A model generated the notes under the pieces. It was not told where the DNA came from and searched no databases. It saw only the letters and a program-made list of their open reading frames with translations. From Mariprofundaceae bacterium (GTDB lineage Bacteria > Pseudomonadota > Zetaproteobacteria > Mariprofundales > Mariprofundaceae), in NCBI GenBank assembly GCA_015488125.1, contig WFOJ01000074.1, positions 1 through 6,821 of the forward strand: 6,821 nucleotides of DNA, written 5' to 3'. This document shows positions 1 to 5,320 of this stretch, one piece after another. Every line of letters starts with the position of its first letter. The stretch's first letter is position 1. The translations under genes were made by a program, and so were the position numbers.

Positions 1-90
1 CTGGTCAATATCCACCACATCATCATTGCAGGCCGCCAGTGCCAGCAGGATCATGGTGCATGCAAACCGGCGAATCGGATGGTTGTTCAA
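1..90 (-). CDS. Lipoprotein, N-terminal 30 codons only (partial, runs off left edge)
   Basis: The reverse strand from 90 down to 1 reads without a stop as a typical lipoprotein signal peptide. It has a short basic start (residues 2-8 contain His, Arg, Arg), a hydrophobic stretch (residues 9-20, ending in ILLALAA), and a lipobox LAAC with the lipidated Cys at residue 21. Residues 22-30 are polar and acidic (NDDVVDIDQ). The start is TTG at 90. It is supported by an AGGGAG Shine-Dalgarno seven bases upstream; the in-frame ATG at codon 13 would cut off the basic region. Asn follows the Cys, so there is no Asp at +2 and, by the usual rule, outer-membrane sorting is expected. The mature protein lies outside the window, so its function is unknown. 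The gene is divergent from the CstA-family gene. Confidence 0.72.
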   Translation of the reverse strand, partial: MNNHPIRRFACTMILLALAACNDDVVDIDQ

Positions 91-97
91 ATCGTTG

Positions 98-103
98 CTC
101 CCT
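98..103 (-). promoter_or_regulatory. Ribosome binding site deciding the TTG start of the lipoprotein
   Basis: On the minus strand, AGGGAG lies seven bases before TTG at 90. It is a strong match to the anti-Shine-Dalgarno sequence at ideal spacing. It is the main reason for choosing a TTG start over the internal ATG, which has no such site. Confidence 0.65.
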
Positions 104-105
104 CT

Positions 106-141
106 TGTAGCATAGCGCGACAGGCTTCAAGGCTGTAGCAT
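106..141. repeat. 8-base direct repeat flanking a quasi-palindrome in the divergent spacer
   Basis: TGTAGCAT occurs at 106-113 and again at 134-141, 28 bases apart. Between and overlapping them lies the imperfect palindrome ACAGGCTTCAAGGCTGT (120-136), with one mismatched pair. The block sits between the candidate minus-strand -10 and the lipoprotein start. It could be an operator or a leader structure, or chance. I recognise no regulator consensus. Confidence 0.25.
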
Positions 142-148
142 GCGGCCA

Positions 149-177
149 ATCATAGTCTGTTTGTGCGCTGCCGTCAG
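149..177 (-). promoter_or_regulatory. Candidate sigma-70 promoter for the divergent lipoprotein gene
   Basis: Reading the minus strand, CTGACG (172-177) matches four of six bases of the -35 consensus. TATGAT (149-154) matches five of six of the -10 consensus. The spacer is exactly 17 bases. Transcription would start near 142 and give a leader of about 50 bases before the TTG start. This is motif matching by eye. No equally good promoter was seen for the plus-strand CstA gene. Confidence 0.38.
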
Positions 178-203
178 CCATGCTGGTGGCAAATACTGTT
201 AGC

Positions 204-207
204 GGAG
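204..207 (+). promoter_or_regulatory. Ribosome binding site choosing the 213 start of the CstA-family gene
   Basis: GGAG lies five bases before ATG at 213. An in-frame ATG 11 codons earlier, at 180, has no Shine-Dalgarno and adds residues without similarity to the family. The 213 start puts the first hydrophobic helix right at the N-terminus, as expected. Confidence 0.65.
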
Positions 208-212
208 TTTTC

Positions 213-1907
213 ATGTCCCCCGTTGTAATGGCGATTCTTGTGTTAAGCCTGTATCTGACGTTTTACCATTTCTATGCCCGTGGTTTTCTCGGCCGGAACA
301 TATTTGATCTGAACGAGGCGCAACCAACGCCTGCGCACAGCATGCGCGATGACGTCGATTATGTGCCGGCCAACCGTTATATCCTGTTCGGCCATCATTA
401 TGCCTCGATTGCCGGACTGGCCCCCATGCTGGGCCCGGCGATTGCCGTCATCTGGGGCTGGATTCCGGCCTTGTGCTGGGTGGTGTTTGGCACGTTGCTT
501 ATTGGTGCCGTGCATGATTTTTCCGCTCTGGTGCTCTCTGCCCGTCATCAGGGGCAAAGCATGGGAACGATTGCCCGCGAGGTCATCAGTCCACGCACGC
601 GGCTATTGTTCCTGCTGGTGATTTTCTTCCTGGTAGCACTGGCCATGGGGGTGTTTGTACTGGTGATTTCCGGTTTGTTTGCCGCTCCGGATGCCGCCAA
701 TATCCCGACAACTGCGCACCCGGAAGCCGTAATTCCCACCTATTCGCTGATGCTGATCGCCATGTTCATCGGCTTTTTGGTGTACCGCCAAAAGTTGCCG
801 CTATGGCCGCTAATCGCCCTTGGCTTTGTGCTCATGCTGCTGACCACAGCCTATGGCCTGAGCGCACCGGTAACGGGCGTTTCCGCCCATGCCTGGACGT
901 GGTCGTTGCTGATCTACGCCTTTATTGCCAGCGTGTTGCCCGTGTGGTTGCTGTTGCAGCCCCGTGATTTTCTCAATTCCCTGCTACTCTATCTGGCCCT
1001 GTTCTCCATGCTGGCCGGTTTTTTCCTGTTGTCGCCAGACTGGGCTGCTCCGGCAGTCAATCCTCACCCCGTGGGCGCGCCACCGATACTACCGTTTTTG
1101 TTCATCGTCATTGCCTGCGGTGCGGTGTCCGGTTTTCACGGACTGGTGGCCTCCGGCACGTCCTCGAAACAACTGGACAAGGAAACGGATGCCCCCTTTA
1201 TTGGCTATGCCGGCATGATCGGCGAATCCCTGCTGGCGCTGCTGGCCGTGCTGGCAACCACTGCCGGCGCATTCTCCAACCGGCAGGACTGGGAAGCCTT
1301 TTATGGCTCATGGGACAAGGCTGTGGGGTTGCATCAAAAACTGGGTGTGTTCATTCAGGGCAATGCCAATTTTATTCATCAGCTTGGCGTACCGCTGGAT
1401 TATGCAGCGGCCTTTATCAGCGTCGTGGTGGTTGGGTTTGCCATGACCAGCGTCGATACCGGCGCTCGTTTGCTGCGCTTTAATATTCAGGAAATCGGCA
1501 ATACCCTTGGCATCAAGGGCCTGGAAAACCGTTATGTGGCGACCACGCTGGCTGTCGCTGCTATTGGCTTTTTTGCCTTTTTTGAAGTCAACGGCAAACC
1601 GGCCGGGCTGTTTTTGTGGACGCTGTTTGGCACCACCAACCAGATTCTGGCTGGCTTAACCCTGCTGACGGTGACGATTTACCTGTATCGCAAACGCAAG
1701 CCGATTCTTTACACCTTGCTGCCCATGTTACTGGTACTCGGCGCAACGATTTCCGGCATGGTGATGGGCATTATCAAGGCGTTGGGCAAGGAACAATGGA
1801 CGGTGGCTGCCGTCGGCAGCATGATTTTTGCGCTGGCCGTCTGGGTGTTGATCGAAGCCATGGTGGTGGCTCACGGTGTCCATCGTCAGCGTTCGCAGCC
1901 ACAATGA
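213..1907 (+). CDS. CstA-family inner-membrane transporter (carbon starvation protein A; peptide or pyruvate uptake)
   Basis: The protein has 564 residues and is almost entirely hydrophobic, with many membrane helices. Family landmarks appear in order: FGHHYASIAG (about 59-68) and the following PMLGPAIAVIWGW; GAVHDFSALVLSAR (98-111); LPVWLLLQPRDFLN (242-255); SGFHGLVASGTSSKQL (306-321); TSVDTGARLLRFNIQE (412-427); and LFGTTNQILAG near 471-481. These match the CstA/BtsT family. Its E. coli members are about 700 residues and import peptides or pyruvate by cation symport, so this is a shorter form. Substrate cannot be read from the sequence. It is the first gene of a tight four-gene run, and its stop overlaps the next start in ATGA. 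An alternative start at 180 would add 11 residues. The symbol is left empty because CstA and BtsT relatives cannot be told apart here. Confidence 0.95.
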   Translation: MSPVVMAILVLSLYLTFYHFYARGFLGRNIFDLNEAQPTPAHSMRDDVDYVPANRYILFGHHYASIAGLAPMLGPAIAVIWGWIPALCWVVFGTLLIGAVHDFSALVLSARHQGQSMGTIAREVISPRTRLLFLLVIFFLVALAMGVFVLVISGLFAAPDAANIPTTAHPEAVIPTYSLMLIAMFIGFLVYRQKLPLWPLIALGFVLMLLTTAYGLSAPVTGVSAHAWTWSLLIYAFIASVLPVWLLLQPRDFLNSLLLYLALFSMLAGFFLLSPDWAAPAVNPHPVGAPPILPFLFIVIACGAVSGFHGLVASGTSSKQLDKETDAPFIGYAGMIGESLLALLAVLATTAGAFSNRQDWEAFYGSWDKAVGLHQKLGVFIQGNANFIHQLGVPLDYAAAFISVVVVGFAMTSVDTGARLLRFNIQEIGNTLGIKGLENRYVATTLAVAAIGFFAFFEVNGKPAGLFLWTLFGTTNQILAGLTLLTVTIYLYRKRKPILYTLLPMLLVLGATISGMVMGIIKALGKEQWTVAAVGSMIFALAVWVLIEAMVVAHGVHRQRSQPQ

Positions 1908-2839
1908 GCCATGCCCTACAGATCAAAAACGTCAGCAAGACGTATCGCGGTGGCAAACAGGCGCTGGATGATGTCTCGCTGGATGTGCCTGAAGGTTCAT
2001 TTTTTGCCCTGCTTGGTCCCAATGGCGCAGGTAAAAGCACACTGATCAATATTCTTGCTGATGTGGTGCGCCCCGGTAGCGGGCAAATCCGTCTGCTGGG
2101 GCATGATTTATTCCGTGAACATGGCTGGTGCAAACGCCGTCTGGGCGTGGTACCGCAGGAAGTGGCGTTTGATCCGTTTTTCAATCCACGTGAGATTTTG
2201 CATATCACCAGCGGCATGTTTGGCGCAAAAGCGGATGAAGCATGGATCGAACAACTGCTTGAGCGACTGGAGTTACTGCCGCATGCCGAAAAAAACTCGC
2301 GTCAGTTGTCCGGTGGCATGCGTCGCCGTTTGCTGGTGGCGCAGGCATTGGTACACAGACCGCCGGTGGTGGTGCTCGATGAGCCAACTGCAGGTGTGGA
2401 TGTGGAACTACGCAAGCGGCTGTGGACATTCATGCGCGAGCTTAATGCGCAGGGCACGACGATTCTGCTGACCACGCATTATCTGGAAGAAGCCGAGGAA
2501 TTATGCGATCAGGTGGCGATTATTGATCAGGGCAGGCTGCTCATGCACCGGCCCATGCGTGAACTGCTCGATGAGGTGGCCAGCCGCGTGCTGCACCTGT
2601 CGTGGCCGAAACCATTGCAATTGGATGCAGCGCAGCAACAGGCGCTGACCCGCTGGCGACCGCGTGTACAGGGTAGCTGTTTACAGCTATGTCTGGCCAG
2701 CGGTGAGCAGCAGGCCTTTCATGATGCCTACACAGCGGCTTCGCTGTTGCTCGGCCCGCCACAGGATGTGGCGCTGATGCAGGAAGATCTTGAAGATGTG
2801 TTTCTGCGCCTGACGGGAGATCATCATGAGCGTGGATAA
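1904..2839 (+). CDS. ABC-2 type exporter, ATP-binding subunit (YadG-like)
   Basis: The protein has 311 residues, close to YadG of E. coli (308). It is a complete ABC nucleotide-binding domain with Walker A GPNGAGKST (38-46), Q-loop Gln85, signature LSGGM (135-139), Walker B VVVLDEP (155-161) with catalytic Glu160, and the H-loop TTHYLEEAEEL with His192. A C-terminal tail of about 90 residues follows, ending in the EDLEDVFLRLTG pattern common in DrrA/NodI/YadG-type subunits. The subunit drives ATP-powered transport with the permease encoded directly downstream. ATG at 1904 overlaps the CstA stop by four bases and has no clear Shine-Dalgarno, so translation is probably coupled. The open frame continues upstream inside cstA, but the ABC fold begins only at this ATG. 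The substrate is unknown. Confidence 0.95.
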   Translation: MSHALQIKNVSKTYRGGKQALDDVSLDVPEGSFFALLGPNGAGKSTLINILADVVRPGSGQIRLLGHDLFREHGWCKRRLGVVPQEVAFDPFFNPREILHITSGMFGAKADEAWIEQLLERLELLPHAEKNSRQLSGGMRRRLLVAQALVHRPPVVVLDEPTAGVDVELRKRLWTFMRELNAQGTTILLTTHYLEEAEELCDQVAIIDQGRLLMHRPMRELLDEVASRVLHLSWPKPLQLDAAQQQALTRWRPRVQGSCLQLCLASGEQQAFHDAYTAASLLLGPPQDVALMQEDLEDVFLRLTGDHHERG

Positions 2840-3602
2840 TTACAACCCTCTCGGCGCCTGGACACTGTTCCAGCGCGAAACGCGCCGTTTCCTGCGCGTG
2901 AAAATGCAGACGGTAGTGACTCCGGCGCTGACAGCAATTATGTATTTGCTGGTATTTCGCTATGCCATGGGTGAGCGGCAAGTACCCGGACTGGACGTGC
3001 CGTATTTTGATTTTCTGATCCCCGGACTGGTGATGATGGCCATGCTGCAAAACGCCTTTGCCAATACATCCAGTTCACTGATTGCCAGCAAGGTGATGAA
3101 TGTGCATGTCTTTTTGCTGATGTCGCCAATTTCAGCGATGGAAGTGACACTGGCATTTCTGGCAGCAGCAGTGGTGCGGGCATTGATTGTGGCGGTTGTG
3201 CTGCTGCTGGTGCTGATACCGTTTGCCGATGTGCATTTGGTGCATGTGTGGATGATCCTGCTCTATGGCATTTGCGGTAGCATCATCATGGGAGGTTTTG
3301 GCATGATGGCCGGCATGTGGGCCAAAAGATTTGATGATATGGCGACCATCACCAATTTTATTATCATGCCACTGACGTTTCTTTCCGGCGTGTTTTATTC
3401 AGTGCACCAGTTGCCAGCGTTCTGGCAACAGGTGAATCGCGCCAATCCGTTTTTTTACCTGATTGATGGCTTTCGTTACGGCTTCCTCGGCACGGGTGAT
3501 ACCGATCCAGGGCAGGCTGCGGCCATCGTGATCGCCGCTGCTGCTGCCGTGACCATCGCCTGTTGGTGGCTTTGGCGGCAGGGCTGGAAAATGAAGGAAT
3601 AA
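2826..3602 (+). CDS. ABC-2 type exporter, membrane permease (YadH-like)
   Basis: The protein has 258 residues with about six hydrophobic segments (roughly 28-46, 62-82, 105-131, 139-165, 173-192, 230-250), the ABC-2 permease layout. It shares with YadH of E. coli (256 residues) the N-terminal RFLRVKMQTVVTP region, the FLIPGLVMMAMLQNAFAN segment, KRFDDMATI, PLTFLSGVFYSVHQLPAFW (182-200), and the C-terminal signature NPFFYLIDGFRYGFLG (207-222). The start is ATG at 2826, with GGGAGA (2815-2820) five bases upstream. It overlaps the ATPase gene by 14 bases. It forms the transmembrane pore for that ATPase, probably as a homodimer. NodJ-type lipo-oligosaccharide exporters and drug exporters share this fold, so the cargo stays open. 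Confidence 0.94.
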   Translation: MSVDNYNPLGAWTLFQRETRRFLRVKMQTVVTPALTAIMYLLVFRYAMGERQVPGLDVPYFDFLIPGLVMMAMLQNAFANTSSSLIASKVMNVHVFLLMSPISAMEVTLAFLAAAVVRALIVAVVLLLVLIPFADVHLVHVWMILLYGICGSIIMGGFGMMAGMWAKRFDDMATITNFIIMPLTFLSGVFYSVHQLPAFWQQVNRANPFFYLIDGFRYGFLGTGDTDPGQAAAIVIAAAAAVTIACWWLWRQGWKMKE

Positions 3603-3606
3603 TCCC

Positions 3607-4323
3607 GTGAATTTTATTCGCTCCACGATATTTAATCTGCTGTTTTTTGCCATTACACCGCTGTATTCGCTGTTGCTCATTGCCTCGCGGCCACTGGGTT
3701 TTACTGCTTCGTGGTTCTGGGCACGGCAATGGTCGCGGGCCGTTCTATTTCTGGCGCGCTGGTGTTGCGGTATTCGCGTGGAGGTAGAGGGAAAAGAGCA
3801 TCTGCCAGACGAACCTTGCGTGGTCATGGCCAAGCATCAGTCAGCGCTGGAAACCATTGCCATGCCATCGCTGATCCCCCCCTATGTTTGGGTGCTTAAA
3901 CGTTCCTTGTTCTATATTCCCGTATTTGGCTGGGCCTTGCGCCTGATCAATGCCATTGCCATTGAGTTCGAGCATCCGCGCAAGGCGCTGAAATCGGTCA
4001 ATGAACAGGGGATGCGTTTTCTTAAAGAAGGCCGCTGGGTTGTGATCTTCCCTGAAGGCACGCGCTCGCCAGTGGGCCAGCCAGCCCCCTACAAGCCCGG
4101 CGGTGTGGTGTTGGCACAAAAAGCCGGTGTCGGCATTTTGCCGCTGGCACACAACACCGGCTGCTGCTGGGGAAAACGTAGTTATATCAAAACGCCGGGG
4201 CTGGTACGCATGCGCTTTTTACCCTACATCCCGGCAGATGTCGTCGCCAACACCTCCCGCAAGGAACTGATCGCGCAACTGGAGCGGGATATTGAGCAAC
4301 ACACCCGTGAACTGGGTGGTTGA
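3607..4323 (+). CDS. PlsC-family 1-acyl-sn-glycerol-3-phosphate acyltransferase (lysophosphatidate to phosphatidate)
   Basis: The protein has 238 residues, normal for PlsC. It should transfer an acyl chain to lysophosphatidic acid at the inner membrane, the second acylation in phospholipid synthesis. Acyltransferase block I is KHQSALET (76-83), with catalytic His77 but Glu82 where the classic HX4D has Asp. Block II is KRSLFYIPVFGWAL (98-111), block III is FPEGTRS (148-154), and block IV is ILPLAHNTG (177-185). The N-terminal 50 residues hold one or two hydrophobic segments. From memory, a proteobacterial PlsC subgroup carries KHQSxWET, so the Glu is probably a subgroup trait. The start is GTG at 3607 with AAGGA (3594-3598) eight bases upstream, and the gap to the permease gene is four bases. 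A different lysophospholipid or lipid A-related substrate is possible. Confidence 0.92.
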   Translation: MNFIRSTIFNLLFFAITPLYSLLLIASRPLGFTASWFWARQWSRAVLFLARWCCGIRVEVEGKEHLPDEPCVVMAKHQSALETIAMPSLIPPYVWVLKRSLFYIPVFGWALRLINAIAIEFEHPRKALKSVNEQGMRFLKEGRWVVIFPEGTRSPVGQPAPYKPGGVVLAQKAGVGILPLAHNTGCCWGKRSYIKTPGLVRMRFLPYIPADVVANTSRKELIAQLERDIEQHTRELGG

Positions 4324-4338
4324 CACCGGTGTTTCAGG

Positions 4339-4368
4339 CAGTCATGCACCCGTTAAGATCAGTGTAAT
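4339..4368 (+). promoter_or_regulatory. Weak candidate sigma-70 promoter for the NlpC/P60 gene
   Basis: TGTAAT (4363-4368) matches five of six -10 bases. CAGTCA (4339-4344) matches only three of six -35 bases, with an 18-base spacer. TAAGAT at 4354-4359 is an alternative -10. A promoter in this 135-base gap is plausible because the gene is separated from the operon upstream, but the assignment is weak. No clear terminator for the upstream operon is visible here. Confidence 0.22.
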
Positions 4369-4411
4369 GCCGGTCACAGGCCGCTACCTTCATGGATTCT
4401 ATGCTTCGCCC

Positions 4412-4438
4412 CATGGCACCGAGGGAAGGGAAGCCATG
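4412..4438 (+). other. 6-bp inverted repeat in the leader of the NlpC/P60 gene
   Basis: CATGGC (4412-4417) and GCCATG (4433-4438) can pair across a 15-base purine-rich loop, just before the Shine-Dalgarno AAGGAG (4447-4452). No T-run follows, so it is not a terminator. It could modulate translation, or be chance. Confidence 0.2.
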
Positions 4439-4458
4439 ATGAACTGAAGGAGCTTGTC

Positions 4459-5064
4459 ATGAAAGGTTGCATTATTTTACTGACCGCATTGATCGCACTT
4501 ACCGGCTGCAATAATAATCGCATGCTGGCACACAACTTCACATCTCAACACAAAGTCGTCAGTCCTGCACTCTTTCAGCAGGCACAGGATGAGGCTAACA
4601 CCGCCACCAAGACGAAAAGGCACGTCGCTGCGACGAAAGTAGCGGCGGTCAAAGCCCCTGCGAAAAAGACGCATCGCGTCAAAAGCAGTGATGTAAAAAA
4701 GGCTTTGCTGGCGCAATACCAGTCATGGAAGCATGTGCGTTACCAGCTCGGTGGTCAAAGCCGTCGTGGCATTGATTGTTCGGGTTTTGCACAAAAAACA
4801 TTTGCCGAGCGCTTCCATATCGACCTGCCGCGTGATACGCTCTCTCAGCTCAAGGCCGGCAAAACAGTCAGCAAACAGCATTTGCGCCCCGGCGACCTGG
4901 TTTTCTTCAAGATTGGCCGTCATACCCGTCATGTTGGCATCTACATTGACGACAACAGGTTTTTGCACGCCTCCACCAGCCAGGGCGTGATCGTTTCTCA
5001 GCTGGATGATGCTTACTGGCAGCGTCATTACTGGAAATCCGTTCGCGTTTCAGGCGTACAGTAA
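4459..5064 (+). CDS. NlpC/P60 lipoprotein, MepS/Spr-like murein DD-endopeptidase or related peptidase
   Basis: The protein has 201 residues. Residues 1-17 are a lipoprotein signal with lipobox LTGC (Cys17, followed by Asn, so probably outer membrane). Residues 50-81 form a very basic Lys/Ala/Val linker. The NlpC/P60 domain covers about 82-198: KHVRYQLGG (91-99), GIDCSGF with catalytic Cys107, LPRDT (123-127), LRPGDLVFF (142-150), HVGIYI with catalytic His158, and FLHAST with the third residue His170. The order and wording follow E. coli MepS (188 residues), which cuts peptide cross-links to let the wall grow. Substrate bond is inferred from similarity. AAGGAG (4447-4452) lies six bases before ATG. 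The gene stands alone, 135 bases after plsC. Other Spr/NlpC paralogues cannot be excluded. Confidence 0.92.
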   Translation: MKGCIILLTALIALTGCNNNRMLAHNFTSQHKVVSPALFQQAQDEANTATKTKRHVAATKVAAVKAPAKKTHRVKSSDVKKALLAQYQSWKHVRYQLGGQSRRGIDCSGFAQKTFAERFHIDLPRDTLSQLKAGKTVSKQHLRPGDLVFFKIGRHTRHVGIYIDDNRFLHASTSQGVIVSQLDDAYWQRHYWKSVRVSGVQ

Positions 5065-5088
5065 GGTAGCCTGGGAATCTGTCGGACT

Positions 5089-5133
5089 TTGGCAAATCTA
5101 CTGCGAAAAATCGGATATTGGCCAAATCTTCGC
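5089..5133 (+). promoter_or_regulatory. Two tandem sigma-54-like (-24/-12) elements
   Basis: Copy one, at 5089-5104, reads TTGGCAAATCTACTGC. Copy two, at 5118-5133, reads TTGGCCAAATCTTCGC. Both keep GG, ten bases, GC, the invariant spacing of RpoN promoters, and both have the TTGGC of the -24 box. Copy one also has CTGC in the -12 box. Pilus genes are often RpoN-dependent. The elements would give a leader of about 200 bases before 5321, which is long, and the GG-N10-GC core alone is common by chance. Confidence 0.25.
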
Positions 5134-5243
5134 CCTGTTTTTGTTAAATAGCCCTGCTATTCGCCGCCAACAGGTCGTATATTTGACTCAATCCCGCTAT
5201 TTCTCGTGACGATTACCAAAGCCCGACAGACTCCCGGGTGAAT

Positions 5244-5273
5244 GTGGCCATCAACGAATGTTCTGATGGCCAC
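5244..5273. other. Perfect 10-bp stem-loop in the ATPase leader
   Basis: GTGGCCATCA (5244-5253) and its exact complement TGATGGCCAC (5264-5273) flank a 10-base loop. The stem is strong, with six G-C pairs. Neither side has a T-run, so it is not a standard intrinsic terminator on either strand. Its centre lies about 62 bases before the start of the ATPase gene. It could be an mRNA structure, an attenuator or a regulator site for a dimeric protein. Confidence 0.6.
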
Positions 5274-5320
5274 TACCTGCAATCCTGCGCAATGGAAAAC
5301 TTCATGTTATCCTTTGGGCG

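Larger units (their letters stand above)
5065..5320. other. 256-base non-coding spacer before the ATPase gene
   Basis: No credible gene is seen on either strand. A frame crossing 5006-5209 has no ribosome site and mostly shadows the NlpC/P60 gene. The spacer holds the near-repeat TTGGCAAATCT / TTGGCCAAATCT (5089-5129), a weak GCGAA/TTCGC pairing (5103-5133) followed by TTTTT at 5138-5142, a perfect hairpin (5244-5273), and a short leader frame (5304-5324). The GCGAA/TTCGC stem has only five pairs and a 21-base loop, so I do not call it a terminator. Confidence 0.6.

Noticed and set aside
180..212. Upstream in-frame ATG at 180 as the start of the CstA-family gene
   Set aside because: It has no Shine-Dalgarno and adds 11 residues before the first helix, whereas ATG at 213 has GGAG five bases upstream.
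23..214. Minus-strand 63-codon frame covering the left spacer
   Set aside because: It is in a different frame from the lipoprotein signal peptide, has no ribosome site, and its product has no recognisable pattern.
1616..1903. Upstream extension of the ABC ATPase frame inside the CstA gene
   Set aside because: The added 96 residues are the out-of-frame shadow of CstA; the ABC domain begins right after ATG at 1904, which overlaps the CstA stop.
4323..4332. ACACCGGTGT palindrome at the end of plsC
   Set aside because: A 10-base palindrome with no loop cannot form a terminator, and it matches no operator I recognise; likely chance.
4392..4439. 15-codon frame (starting MDSMLRP) and a MMN mini-frame upstream of the NlpC/P60 gene
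   Set aside because: Ribosome sites are weak or poorly spaced, and frames this short are expected by chance; the NlpC/P60 gene has a strong site of its own.
5103..5142. Intrinsic terminator after the NlpC/P60 gene
   Set aside because: GCGAA/TTCGC forms only a five-pair stem with a 21-base loop, and the TTTTT begins four bases after it; too weak to call.
5006..5209. Plus-strand 67-codon frame crossing the end of the NlpC/P60 gene
   Set aside because: Its first part is a shadow of the NlpC/P60 gene, there is no Shine-Dalgarno, and the rest covers a non-coding spacer.
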